Shown: piece by piece, positions 1 through 9,097 of the stretch
How positions within the stretch are numbered: position 1 is the first letter of the stretch
How the letters are laid out: each line of letters begins with the position of its first letter
DNA from: Syngnathus acus
Taxonomy: Eukaryota; Chordata; Actinopteri; Syngnathiformes; Syngnathidae
Length of the DNA: 64,000 nt
Direction: 5' to 3'
NCBI RefSeq assembly: GCF_901709675.1
Contig: NW_023590223.1
Span: 62,001 to 126,000, forward strand
The notes under the pieces: model-generated
Databases searched by the model: none
Told to the model about the DNA's origin: nothing
What the model saw: the letters and a program-made list of their open reading frames with translations, nothing else
Position numbers and translations under genes: made by a program

Positions 1-638
1 GACGACGAAAGAGAGACTGAGCAAGTGTGAGGCGAAGGATATCTAACGCTATTCCAATCGGACGCTGAGGAGGAAAACTTCGATGGTTTCAGTGGAAGGA
101 GGAAGATGAAGACGATGAAGCTCTTTTTTTACTTTTACTGGTATGTTTTTTAACGAGCCCTGTTGGTGCTGTACTACCGTGTTGCTGCTGTGTTACCGCC
201 GCGTCTCAGTGACTTTTACCGGGTATGTTTTTTTTAATCCAGCCCTATTAGTCTTGTGTTACTTCCGTGTTGCTGCGGCATTACTGCCGCATTACTGCCG
301 CGTCACGGGCAGTGTTTGGAAAGAAATGTTAAGGTATGTTATTAAAACTTTAAAAAAGCTTTCTGTGTCCAGTCTTTCTTTGTTAATAACTCGGGTGCAC
401 ACTTCCGTGTTGCTGCGGTACTACTGCTGCGTCACAGGCAATGTTTAGAAAGACATGTTAAAGTATGTTATTAAAACTTTAAAAAGGCTTTCTGTGAACG
501 GTCTTTCTTTGTAAAAAACGCGTGTGCACGTGCGGCTTATAGTCCGGTGCGGCTTGTATAAGAAAAAAACTAAAACATTACCCAAGTTTAGCTGGTGCGG
601 CTTATAGTCCGGTGCGGTTTATAGTCCGGAATTTACGG
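1..638 (+). mobile_element. 3' part of a TA-flanked pogo/Tigger-like DNA element
   Basis: The right end is AT-rich with the repeated motif CTTATAGTCCGGTGCGG and finishes in ...TTTACGG directly before a TA at 639-640, the target dinucleotide of Tc1/mariner-class elements. Beyond the TA a tRNA-His-like sequence resumes, so the element sits in a tRNA copy. Frame 1 from base 1 to about 165 reads as an acidic tail (LFQSDAEEENFDGF) with an in-frame TGA at 28-30, resembling the C-terminus of a pogo-like transposase. The 5' part lies outside the window. Family assignment is inference from end structure. Confidence 0.45.
261..530 (+). repeat. two-copy tandem repeat, unit about 130-140 bp
   Basis: Two diverged head-to-tail copies begin with ACTTCCGTGTTGCTGCGG at 261 and 401. 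Both then contain a TTAAAACTTTAAAAA segment and TCTTTCTTTGT. They lie in the 3' non-coding part of the TA-element. The open frame at 143-448 is only this repeat read through. Confidence 0.6.
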
Positions 639-672
639 TACTCTGCGTTGTGCCCGCAGCTCGTTCGAATCA
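639..672 (+). pseudogene. tRNA-His fragment cut by the TA-element
   Basis: TACTCTGCGTTGTG followed by CCGCAGC and GTTCGAATC matches the anticodon arm (GTG loop) and T-arm of vertebrate tRNA-His. The acceptor and D-arm are missing on the 5' side, where the TA-element ends. Confidence 0.6.
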
Positions 673-719
673 TTTTTGCAAAAATGTTACACACAAACGT
701 AGCAGGCACGACCTATTCT

Positions 720-792
720 GGGGCAATGGACGCAATGGATAATGCATCTGAGTACGGAACCGAAGATTCTAGGTTCGATTCCTGGCTAGCTC
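720..792 (+). pseudogene. tRNA-Arg (ACG) pseudogene
   Basis: The sequence follows vertebrate tRNA-Arg-ACG along its length: CGCAATGGATAA in the D-arm, the ACG anticodon loop (GAGTACGGAAC) and the T-arm TTCTAGGTTCGATTCCTGG. The acceptor stem has several mismatches and the D-arm an extra base, so it is probably not functional. Confidence 0.6.
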
Positions 793-943
793 ATATGCCA
801 TTTTTTGGTCAACATTAGCTATGTGCACTTGAATCTTAAGCGCTGAAGTGACTCACAGACACTGTCAACAAAGAAGTTTTTCCCATGTTGTCTCATCTCA
901 AGTCTTTGGGATCATTGGATCTGCGCAGTCTGATAGTTCCACC

Positions 944-1258
944 ACCAGCTCAGTGGCCTAGTGGTAGAGTGTCCGCCCTGAGACTGGAAGGTTGTGGGTT
1001 CAAACCCCGGCCGGGTCATACCAAAGACTATAAAAATGGGACCCATTGCCTCCCTGCTTGGCACTCAGCATTAAGGGTTGGAGTTGGGGGGGTTAAATCA
1101 CCAACTGATTCCCGAGCGCGGCACCGCTGCTGCTCACTGCTCCCCTCTCCCCCAGGGGATGGATTAAAATCACACGGGGATGGGTTAAATGCAGAGGACA
1201 AATTTCACCGCACCCAGGTGTGTGTGTGACGATCATTGGGACTTTAATCTTTAATCTT
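944..1258 (+). mobile_element. tRNA-derived SINE, full length
   Basis: It begins with a tRNA-like head with A box (AGTGGCCTAGTGGTAGAG) and B box (GGTTCAAACCC), then a conserved body (CCAAAGACTATAAAAATGGG ... CCGCTGCTGCTCACTGCTCC) and ends GATCATTGGGACTTTAATC. Other copies lie at 21,668-21,958 (minus), 31,529-31,770 and 57,134-57,440. The inverted paralogous region at 11.57-11.69 kb has the flanks without the SINE, which shows it is an insertion. Confidence 0.85.
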
Positions 1259-1293
1259 AATTTTAACATCAACATTCTTTCATGGTATGCCTG

Positions 1294-1678
1294 TGTTAGA
1301 GTGGTGCTCACTCTAACTTATTTTGCAAGAACCACACGGGAGACAGTATGCCCTTTTAAACACCTGCAGGTGGAGAGTCATTCGTCGCTGTGCATACAGC
1401 GATGATCGAATGAGGTCTGACTCTGGCCTCTTGCAAGAGCATTTTTATTAAGAGAAACAGGGTGGGGGTGAGAGTGGACTGGATGGAGAGAAAGCCCTTG
1501 ACCTCTAGTCAAAGCATAGCAGGGGGTGTTTTACGACGTTGTGTAGGATGGGACAAGCTAGGTTATTTATTACAGGTTACATTCCAACATAAGCATAAAA
1601 CTAATCTAGCTAGGTTATTTATTACAGGTTACATTCCAACATAATCATACGATCAAGATAATCTGGAAAACCCTGACA
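1294..1678 (-). mobile_element. solo LTR of the endogenous retrovirus family
   Basis: This is the reverse complement of the LTR at 61,836-62,229, running from TGTTAGAG to CCTGACA on the plus strand. It is flanked by a 5-bp target-site duplication GCCTG (1289-1293 and 1679-1683). No internal retroviral sequence is attached, as expected after LTR-LTR recombination. Confidence 0.85.
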
Positions 1679-1689
1679 GCCTGGGTGTC

Positions 1690-2130
1690 CTGGCTGAAGA
1701 TCCTAAAGAAAAGACCCTAAAACTCATTGTATGCTATTGCATGATCGTATAGCGTTGTGGCCGCAGCATCCCCGGAACGAAGCTGGGTCATGGCGTAATT
1801 AAATTACCTTGCTGAATTTGTCCGTTGTTCACTGTTGCCAAACAGCCTTCTGTTAAACACAAGCTTCCAGACATTACGTCCACCTATGTTTCAATATCAA
1901 GTTTATTTCATCAAGTTTTTCTGAATTCATCTTGGTGAAACTCCCTCAGGCATTCCTATCTTTTTTTAGGCCTGGCTGCCACGAGGCAGCGGTAGACATA
2001 CAATTATGACCCTGAAAGGATATGCGCAAACTGGCTATGATATTTATAAAAATTCATTAATCACCGAAATGCAGTCCTCAGGTCCATGTCATATTCGCTA
2101 CCAATCGGAATGTAACGGCGTCAGCTAATT
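1690..2130 (+). repeat. interspersed segment with an inverted copy at 11.14-11.57 kb
   Basis: GGCTGAAGATCCTAAAGAAA, ACACAAGCTTCCAGACATTA and GGCCTGGCTGCCACGAGGCA recur in reverse complement between 11,134 and 11,570. I see no coding capacity. The copies share embedded tRNA-His remnants, so they look like a duplicated tRNA-locus segment rather than one transposon. Confidence 0.75.
1738..1796 (+). pseudogene. deleted tRNA-His copy
   Basis: ATGATCGTATAGCGTTGTGG and CCGCAGC then a T-arm-like sequence ending GGGTCATGGC match tRNA-His, but most of the D-loop to anticodon 5' stem is missing. The inverted paralogue is at 11,461-11,516. Confidence 0.55.
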
Positions 2131-2138
2131 TGATACGG

Positions 2139-2210
2139 GGCTCGTTGGTCGAGGGGAATGATTCTCGCTTCGGGTGCGAGAGGTCTTGGGTTCAACTATC
2201 GAATGAGGCC
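2139..2210 (+). pseudogene. tRNA-Pro (CGG) copy with degraded T-arm
   Basis: GGCTCGTTGGTC and GATTCTCGCTTCGGGTGCGA match vertebrate tRNA-Pro with anticodon CGG. The T-stem no longer pairs well and the acceptor stem has a G-G mismatch, so a pseudogene is likelier than a working gene. Confidence 0.6.
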
Positions 2211-2502
2211 TACTTTGAAACACAGCTGGCTCCTATTCTCTGCCATTTTCGACAGGCCAATGTCACATGCGCATCATTTGCAGGCTGCATTTGTGTGACA
2301 CGTGATATGAATTTAGACACAGCTAAGAACTACCAAATGGAATGTATCAGAGTCAGCATGGTTCCATCTAAAGTGAGTGAAAGAAGCCAGTTTTCTCCCA
2401 GTCTCAAATCAGGTACCACAACATAATTGCAGCGCAAAATCGTTTTAATTTGTCATGGACTTTGCATAGGAACCAACAATGACAAGAAATAGTCGAAGAA
2501 GC

Positions 2503-2546
2503 TGTTTCCACCCAGTCTCGAACTGGGGATCTTTCACGTGTTAGGC
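2503..2546 (-). pseudogene. 3' half of a tRNA-Val (AAC)
   Basis: On the minus strand, GCCTAACACG through GTTCGAGACTGGGTGGAAAC is the anticodon-to-acceptor half of tRNA-Val. The 5' half is absent: the sequence runs straight into the hAT end at 2547, and nothing tRNA-like resumes after 4577. Confidence 0.65.
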
Positions 2547-2702
2547 CAGGGGTCGGCAACCCAAAATGTTCAAAAAGCCATGTTGTCCCACCCCAAAAAA
2601 AACATACCTGTCGAGAGTGGCAAAAATCTAAAAACCTTTTATAAGGCAATATAGACTGTCAATACATGACCTGTATGCCTACTATTAAAATAATTAAGTA
2701 GG

Positions 2703-4296
2703 CTACAAATACAAAGCAACAAAGCGACGCAAGACGTTGCCCCTGGATAGCCGGCAGACTTTGTTGTGCAGCAGGAGATCGACATATTCGCTCTCAACTT
2801 CATCTAGCAATTCACGGAACTGGTGGTGGTTTAATGCTTTTGCGATTATTTTCTTCACAATTTGGATGACAAGGTTCATTACCTCCATACACTCTGGTGG
2901 GAATGTTTACGCACACAGCGCCTCTTGGTGCACTATGCAATGGAATGCAAGCAAATTTCGATCCAATGCTTTCTGTCGTAAAGTCACAAACTTTTGCGAC
3001 CCTCTCAAACTCGGTGTGCCGTCTATAGCGTCTGAAATCAGGTGGCCAGTGTGTATCGCTGTCATTTAAACACTGCAGCACAGCCTCGCAGATGTCCTCC
3101 CCCCGTGTTTGGCCTTTTAGTGGTATCAATTTCTTCTTACGGCCCATTAGAGTTCACGTACCTGCATAGCAGAGCTGTCTGTTCGATATCGGTCACGTCA
3201 CACGACTCTTCACAGGCAATTGAGAAAGCTGGAGCTGAATTGATGTCCTTGATACATGAGTATCATGAACTCACTTAACATCTAAGGCCCCATCCCTGAA
3301 GATGAGAGGCCAAGTGTACTCAGCCTGCGTCAGAAGTGGTATGACGTACGGAAGTGAAGCATGGGCCCTGAAAACAGAACACAAAGACAAACTAAACAGA
3401 GCAGAAATGAGGATGATCAGATGGATGTGTGGTGTGTCAATGATGGAGGAAAAGACCAGTGCAGAGCTGAGAAAGAAGATGGGAGTGGAGGCCATAGTGG
3501 ATGTGGTGAGGAGAGGCCGACTGCGATGGTACGGACATGTAGTGAGGAAGGACGAGAACGACTGGGTGAAGAAAGTTATGTCGTATAATGTAGAGGGAAC
3601 AAGACCCAGTGGCCGACCTAAAAAGACCTGGCAGACGACCGTGGCAGCCGACATGAAGGCACTCGGCATCAACCACGAGATGGCCATGGACCGTTCCCGG
3701 TGGAAGAAAGCCATATCGAGAATCCAGTCCAACCCAGCGGCAACTGGAAAGCGGACTTTAAACCGATGATGATGACGATGATGATGATTTGCTGATTGGT
3801 AATATTGTTTGCCATTCAAATTACCATTCCGTTCACTGATTTTGCGGAGAGAGGCATGTCTTTAATTTTCGGAATGATCTCGGTTTTGTTTTTGAAGTCC
3901 GAAAATACGCACTCTGATATTTTAACGAATTAATCCTTCATGTACTCGCCATCGGTGAATGGTTTTCCGCGCTTTATTATCTCCCGGGCTGCAACAAAAC
4001 TTGCAGCAGTAGTAGAGTTTGGAGATGCAATCTATTTCTTGAAACTGTTTTTTCGTTCCTCAAATTGCACCTTCCCTCTCCGTTCCAACTGGGTGATCGG
4101 CAGCAAATTTAGCATGCTTTAGCTGAAAATGTCACTCCAAATTGCTCTTTTTGTTATATTTGACAACTTCTCATTGCAAATCAAACATTCAGGCAATCCT
4201 TCAGCATTGGCAATGAAAGCAAATAGTTGAGTCCATTCTTTCTTAAACCCTCTTTTCTTATCAGCAATCTTTCTGTTTTTGCCTTTAGAATCCATG
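2703..4296 (-). pseudogene. hAT transposase pseudogene (GTF2IRD2/ZBED-like family)
   Basis: The N-terminal part starts near 4296 on the minus strand with a BED-finger-like segment (PECLICNEKLSN) and has several in-frame stops. The C-terminal part (3147-2703) keeps the family signatures LIPLKGQTRGEDIC, IPTRVYGGNEPCHPNCEENN-like and FRELLDEVESEYVDLLLHNK. These resemble the hAT-derived domain also found in vertebrate GTF2IRD2-like proteins. The frame is broken by stops, frameshifts and a LINE fragment. Autonomous hAT transposases use an RNase H-like DDE core; I cannot trace an intact one here. Confidence 0.75.
3277..3787 (+). mobile_element. 5'-truncated LINE fragment, same family as 49.7-52.7 kb
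   Basis: A 155-codon frame (3302-3769) is nearly identical to the C-terminus of the LINE ORF at 49,711-52,662 (MRGQVYSACVRS ... GRPKKTWQ). It ends in the same GCGGACTTTAAAC plus (GATGAT)n tail. It lies inside the decayed hAT element, so it inserted later. Confidence 0.85.
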
Positions 4297-4947
4297 GCCC
4301 GTCACTCAAACACCTGTTTGTTTACAACTCGCCTGTGCTGTGTCGCTTGCTATGCGCCACTCTGATATTCACTATTTTTAATATATTCACAACTACGTAC
4401 ATTTTCTACAGAATAAGAATGTTTGTGTCATGATTACCATCTAAAAACCATATTTAAAAAAACAAAACAACAACATCTTTTCCCATTTTCACGCATTTTT
4501 GCAAGAGCTCCAGGGAGCAGCTAGGATTGCGCTAAAGAGCTGCATGAGGCTCTGGAGCCGCGGGTTGCCGACCCCTGAACTAGCCCCATTTAATCTGAGG
4601 TGCATGCCATATGGGCTATCAATTGCAATGAAACGGCTTGAGTTAATTGACCTTGATTCTCTTTCGTCTGCTATTTTGATTCTCATCATACATAAAACAT
4701 CACTTAAATCTGCCATCATGTGTTATCCATTGCGCCACTCGCCCTACAACACCGTATTGACTGTAAACTTGTGCGGAAAACTGTCATTGTCCAAAGGAAG
4801 GCTGTTTAGCAACAGTGACCAGCAGACAAATTCAACAAGGTAATTTGATTATGCCATAACCCGGATTCGAATCGAACCAAAAAACGAACCGAAAGGAACC
4901 AATCAGATGGCCCGAATCCATGCATGGTGGATGGCGCCGGTGGTAAA

Positions 4948-5725
4948 CAGTGATATTTGAGAAGGGAAATGAAGTTTATAGGATTTGCAGACAGTGTGGA
5001 ATCATTATTTCAACAAAAGTAGGCAGGTGCATACATTTGGGCACCCCAAGAGAAAAATGACATCAATATTTAGTAGATCCTCCTTTTGCAGAAATAACAG
5101 CCTCTAAACCAGGGGTCCTGAACCTGGAATCGGTCAAACTAGGGGTTCTGTGAGTCGGTCTTAGGGGTTCAGCAGAGCCTCTTCTGGGGAGGTCCGAACA
5201 CACCTGATTTATAAATTCGTGATAACGCATATCTGAACTGGTCTCGCAAAGGCAACAGCAGAAGTCACATTGATTTGCTGGTATGTCATTTGACGTGAAT
5301 TCATGCATTGTGTTGGTTTTATTCTTTGAACGAGGTGATGTTCATGCACGGCTCATTTTGTGTGCCAGTAAAAAACATCTATGTCTTGAATTTGAAAAAA
5401 ATATATACATTTTTTTCACTAACGAGGGGTTTGGTGATTGCGGATATGAAACTGGTGGGATTCGGTACCTCCAACAAGGTTAAGAACCACTGCTCTAAAC
5501 ACTTCCTATAGCTTCCAATGAGAGTGTGGATTCTGGTTGAAGGAATATTGGACCATTCTTCTTGACAAATCGTTAACTCCAATAAACTTCATTTCACTTC
5601 TCAAATATCACTGTGTCTGTCTGCTATATGATATATTTAACTGAAATTGCTGATCCGAACAGCCAAGGATTTATAAAGAAAATCTTGAAATTGATTAGGG
5701 GTGCCCAAACCTTTGCATACGACTG
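4948..5725 (-). mobile_element. non-autonomous Tc1/mariner-like element
   Basis: Its preserved end reads (minus strand) TA-CAGTCGTATGCAAAGGTTT...GGGCACCCC, typical of a widespread fish Tc1-like repeat, next to TA. No transposase frame survives. It is interrupted by the hAT MITE at 5110-5492. The second copy is at 60,658-61,415. Confidence 0.65.
5110..5492. mobile_element. hAT MITE with 8-bp duplication
   Basis: It starts CAGGGGTCCTGAACC and ends GTTAAGAACCACTG. The perfect 8-bp flanking duplication CTCTAAAC (5102-5109 and 5493-5500) is diagnostic of hAT insertion. There is no coding capacity; the frames at 5283-5511 are incidental. Confidence 0.85.
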
Positions 5726-5743
5726 TATATGACCAAAGATTTG

Positions 5744-5804
5744 AGGTCCAACCGAGACTAAAACTGGGACCACTGGATTCAGAGTCTAGAGCGCTCATGG
5801 AACC
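5744..5804 (-). pseudogene. tRNA-Gln (CTG) pseudogene lacking the D-arm
   Basis: On the minus strand an acceptor start GGTTCCATG joins directly to the anticodon arm GACTCTGAATCCAG and a T-arm; the D-arm is missing. It is paralogous to the intact gene at 5896-5967. Confidence 0.6.
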
Positions 5805-5895
5805 CTCAGGTGTAGGGAAGCATACGATTTCATGGGGCAGCACACAAGCTGTTGCCATTTCGCAAATTTTTCCCAACTAAATGACAAATTATTTG

Positions 5896-5967
5896 AGGTC
5901 CCACCGAGACTTGAACTCAGATCACTGGATTCAGAGTCCAGATTGCTCACCATTACACCATAGAACC
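5896..5967 (-). tRNA. tRNA-Gln (CTG)
   Basis: The 72-nt minus-strand sequence folds as a standard cloverleaf. The acceptor GGTTCTA pairs with TGGGACC (G-U allowed), the anticodon stem CTGGA/TCCAG is perfect around loop CTCTGAA, and the T-stem CTGAG/CTCGG encloses TTCAAGT. It is the best-preserved member of three Gln-like copies here. Confidence 0.85.
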
Positions 5968-6143
5968 CTGGCAGTGACAGAAGGAGGAGCATAATTCTTT
6001 CTGAGCACAATGCACTAACAGGCGCTCATTTTACGAAATTGACAAAAGTAGTGGAGGCAGGGCTTACACACTCATAGGGCTGTCCACAAAGTACTGAATT
6101 GGAATTTCTAAATTTGTGTTCCATGTAAATGACTACAAATTGG

Positions 6144-6207
6144 AAGTTCCACCAAGACTTGAACTTGGATTGCTAGATTCAGAGTGCTCACAATCACACC
6201 ATGCCAA
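6144..6207 (-). pseudogene. third, degraded tRNA-Gln copy
   Basis: It is similar to the gene at 5896-5967, but the anticodon arm is shortened (TCTAGCAATCC in place of the 3' stem) and the acceptor mispaired. Decayed paralogue. Confidence 0.55.
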
Positions 6208-6211
6208 CATT

Positions 6212-6216
6212 GATTA

Positions 6217-6250
<34 letters not shown>

Positions 6251-6310
6251 CATTTATTGATCCCGGGGGTGGGGAAATTCAGGCCCCATCAGAATCCATA
6301 CCACAGAGTG
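6212..6310 (-). repeat. (ATTG)n microsatellite plus LINE 3'-end fragment
   Basis: About ten ATTG/TTGA units lead into ATTGATCCCGGGGGTGGGGA, a relative of the LINE 3' end at 45,298-45,345 (TTTCCCCGCTGTGGGATGAA, CAAT tail). So this is a short, 5'-truncated minus-strand LINE insertion. A second example is at 16,204-16,300. Confidence 0.7.
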
Positions 6311-6785
6311 GGTATACAAAAGACACACAGATGGCATGAGCGCAACTCAATAGGCTCTCATAAGGCTGCCACACAAAAGCGCCACAAAGAAACCCAATCA
6401 AACGGGTTTCAGCCTGTAGTCTATATGTAGACGCTCCAATTTCCGCAGCTTCCGACGCCGTCAAATGACGACAAGCATTCGTGCCGATTGTATCCGGTTA
6501 TAACCAACCTTTGACCTGTCGAACCCGGAACCGCTGCCCTTTTGCCAGTTTATGAGTCACGCATGCTACGTGAGCGAAGCCGGACGATCGCGATTCACGA
6601 TGGAAGATGCAAAAAGGTGAGCTCCGGGAAATTATGATAGACTCGAGATAGCAGGGTGAAACTTTTAGGGAACAATTATCATATAATGGTTATTGACATA
6701 TGTGATTGCAGTGATGATTCGCCCTAACGTATTTCCTCTATGTATTGTTTTATGCGAAACATCTATACATAGACTATCCGCGTCT
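6311..6785 (+). other. 5' flank of the piggyBac gene
   Basis: No independent gene is seen. It contains a GTGAGC at 6617 and a TTGCAG at 6706-6711 that could be splice signals upstream of the transposase. Joining the obvious ATG at 6600 across them does not give an open frame. No TTAA-flanked 5' terminal repeat was found; the LINE tail at 6212-6310 may have removed it. Confidence 0.4.
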
Positions 6786-8558
6786 ATGGGTACACAGTCG
6801 GCGATGGAGGTCTTCGATGCAATCGAAGATGAGGACGCAGTTGTGGATAAAATCTTTATTGCTCCACCCGTGGTCAGTTTCGAGTCTGACGAAGACACGG
6901 GCGAGGAAGACTGCGGAGGAACGTTCAATAATCTCTCGGGACGGCAGCTTAGCGCTCCCGCCGTGGTGGTCCTCGCCGACGGACGTGTGATCGGAGATGA
7001 TGATGATGGCGACACTGAGGAAGAAGAGGAGCCCCAACAGGCCTCCACCTCAAAGAAACGCTCGCAGAAAGATGCGTTGGACTACAATTGGACCAACAGT
7101 AAAACGCGCCTGACAAAATTCCCGGACGCCAGGCCTCTCGCCGTCCCCACAATTTTGGTTGGAAAGAGCGCAGTTCAGAAGCTGGACTTCTTCCTTTCCG
7201 ATGTATATCCTCACCTTGTTCGCGAGACCATCAAGTATGCGGCGGTGACTGACTCCAACTTCCAGCTCACCATCGGAGAATTGAAGCGCGTGGTGGGGAT
7301 CTTGCTGCTCTCGGGTTACCACCAGCTCCCCAGTCGCCGACACTACTGGAACACAGATGAAGATCTCCATTGCGCCCTCGTCGCTGGGGCCATGTCACGC
7401 AACAGGTTCGAGGAGATCATCCGCTACATTCACTGTGCCGACAACACGCGCCAGAACAGCAGCGACCGGATGACAAAGCTGCGTCCCATGATGGACATCC
7501 TCAACGCTCGGTTCGGGGAGGCGTATCCAATGGACTGCAATCTTGATCTGGACGAGGCAATGATTGAATACTTTGGAAGACACGGATGCAAGCAAGCAAT
7601 CCGAAACAAGCCGGTGCGGTTCGGCTACAAGGCCTGGTGCCTGAACAGTGGGACCAACGGCTTCCTGCTCCACTTCGACATCTACCAGGGGGCGAGTGTA
7701 GATGCCTCTGAAGTGGAACGCAAGTTCGGCAAGGGCGGTGGCACGCTCCTTCGACTTCTGGACAACCTCCCCGATGCTGTGCGTGCACTTCCGCTACGCA
7801 TCTACATAGACAACTACTTCACCGGCCTCCCGCTAGTTGCAGAGCTGCGCAGGCGGGGCTACGCTTGCACGGGGACGATCCGAGAAAACCGCATCCCGCG
7901 CTCTTGCCCGATCACAGATCAGAAGGCTATGAAGAGGAAGCCGCGTGGTGCCGTGTCTGTCGTGTACGACACGGCAAACAAGATTGCGCTCACTCGGTGG
8001 AAGGATAACGCCGTGGTCACCATCGCCTCCACCCTCACCGCTGAGCATCCTCTGCAGAAGGTGTCACGCTGGTCAAGGCAGGAGAAGAAGAAGGTGGCAG
8101 TGGACCAGCCATTTGTTGTCCAGCTGTACAACCGCAGCATGGGCGGCACGGACCGCGCCGACCAGAGCATCGAGCTCTACCGCATCAACATGCGCCGGAA
8201 GAAGTGGTGGTGGCCGATATTCACCTGGATGCTGGACGCGGCCGTCTTCAATGCATGGGTGCTGCACCGGCTGGATGAGCACGGCGGGATGTCTCTGCTG
8301 GAGTTCCGACGCGAGGTGGCCCGAACTCTGGTTGCAGCACCAGGCGCCACTCGAGCTCGGAGATCGGGCAGACCGCGCGTGTGCGCAGTTGCCGATGACT
8401 CCCGCTTCGACACCGTGGAGCACTGGCCGGAAGTGGCGGCGCAAGGCCGAAAGTGCGCACTGCCGACTTGCAAGTCGCGTCCGTCCAGTGCGTGCTCCAA
8501 GTGCCGCGTGGCACTGTGCACTGTGAAGTGTTTCCGTGCTTACCGCCAGCCGGAATAA
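6786..8558 (+). CDS. piggyBac transposase (DDE_Tnp_1_7), intact
   Basis: About 590 residues. piggyBac transposases excise and insert elements precisely at TTAA sites in the nucleus. The N-terminal 110 residues are acidic and low-complexity. The catalytic core keeps all three acidic residues in family context: D in LDEAMIEYFGRHG (GAC at 7551), D in YIDNYFTGL (7809) and D in SMGGTDRADQ (8151), with spacings of 86 and 114 residues. The C-terminus is a cysteine-rich zinc-binding domain (CALPTCKS ... CSKCRVALCTVKCF), as in piggyBac/PGBD4-like proteins. The frame is open upstream to 6693, but residues before MGTQSAMEV look non-coding, so I prefer the ATG at 6786. There is no stop or frameshift. Coding GC is clearly higher than in the flanks. 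It could be an active element or a recently domesticated PGBD-like gene. Confidence 0.9.
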   Translation: MGTQSAMEVFDAIEDEDAVVDKIFIAPPVVSFESDEDTGEEDCGGTFNNLSGRQLSAPAVVVLADGRVIGDDDDGDTEEEEEPQQASTSKKRSQKDALDYNWTNSKTRLTKFPDARPLAVPTILVGKSAVQKLDFFLSDVYPHLVRETIKYAAVTDSNFQLTIGELKRVVGILLLSGYHQLPSRRHYWNTDEDLHCALVAGAMSRNRFEEIIRYIHCADNTRQNSSDRMTKLRPMMDILNARFGEAYPMDCNLDLDEAMIEYFGRHGCKQAIRNKPVRFGYKAWCLNSGTNGFLLHFDIYQGASVDASEVERKFGKGGGTLLRLLDNLPDAVRALPLRIYIDNYFTGLPLVAELRRRGYACTGTIRENRIPRSCPITDQKAMKRKPRGAVSVVYDTANKIALTRWKDNAVVTIASTLTAEHPLQKVSRWSRQEKKKVAVDQPFVVQLYNRSMGGTDRADQSIELYRINMRRKKWWWPIFTWMLDAAVFNAWVLHRLDEHGGMSLLEFRREVARTLVAAPGATRARRSGRPRVCAVADDSRFDTVEHWPEVAAQGRKCALPTCKSRPSSACSKCRVALCTVKCFRAYRQPE

Positions 8559-9097
8559 AATGTGTGAGAAGCACTGGTCGCGTGATCCGTTTTCTGACCG
8601 GAAGTGGCGGCGCAAGGCTGAACATCATCACTGCTGAGTTACAGTTTATATCTCCGTTTATGGTACCGCAAGTTTGAAAGTTTGTTGTTGAAAGTTTGTT
8701 GCAAATAAATTCGGCTATGAAAGCCACTTGTGTTCATAGAAACTTTGGCATTTTCTTACGGCTGGTCCCCATACCCTGGGGATGACGGCCGCCGTTGCAC
8801 ATGCACGCCCATTGAAAATTGTGGAAATGGTCCCTTTCATGTTGCAGACAGCTGTTACGTGTAAAACACAACTATCTCTGAACATTCAAATAAATTACAT
8901 CACGTTACACTTGCAAATCGTCAGAATGCTCCGATTTTTGTGCACGTATCAGCACATAGTCTATATATAGATGCCGCATATTTCGTAGACGCGACGTCAT
9001 AACCAAAAAAGCGCGGCATATTCGTACTTAGGGACACCTAAGGACCCAAAAAATATGCACCTTTTTAGAAATAACAATTTGGGCAGAAACGGGTTAA
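8559..9097 (+). mobile_element. piggyBac 3' region and probable 3' terminus
   Basis: This is non-coding sequence downstream of the transposase with a polyadenylation-like AATAAA (8705). It ends AGAAACGGG-TTAA near 9089-9097: a terminal CCC (on the opposite strand) next to TTAA is what a piggyBac end should look like. The matching 5' end was not identified, so the boundary is tentative. Confidence 0.4.

Larger units (their letters stand above)
2547..4577 (-). mobile_element. hAT (Charlie-type) DNA transposon, decayed
   Basis: The ends are inverted repeats: CAGGGGTCGGCAACCC at 2547 and its complement GGGTTGCCGACCCCTG ending at 4577, the classic hAT-Charlie terminus. It contains minus-strand transposase remnants and a nested LINE fragment (3277-3787). 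I cannot find a clean 8-bp duplication, so one flank has probably been rearranged. Confidence 0.8.
4690..5804 (-). repeat. segment duplicated in inverted orientation at 60.59-61.71 kb
   Basis: From a tRNA-Arg 5' half (about 4727-4757, minus) through GGCTGTTTAGCAACAGTGAC, a Tc1-like element and tRNA-Gln remnants, the order and sequence are reproduced as reverse complement near the other end of the window. Both copies carry a hAT MITE inside the Tc1-like element. Confidence 0.75.

Noticed and set aside
885-1229. 114-codon frame
   Set aside because: It is read-through of a tRNA-derived SINE; equivalent frames appear at every other SINE copy in the window.
2703-4296. A domesticated GTF2IRD2-like host gene
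   Set aside because: The coding remnant lies between hAT terminal repeats and has several stops and a nested LINE, so it is a dead transposase.
4489-4843. Plus and minus frames around 4.5-4.8 kb
   Set aside because: They span the hAT terminal repeat and the duplicated tRNA-Arg half, with no coding signal.
6600-6711. Upstream coding exon joined to the piggyBac frame
   Set aside because: The candidate ATG at 6600 with donor GTGAGC and acceptor TTGCAG gives an immediate stop in the joined frame.
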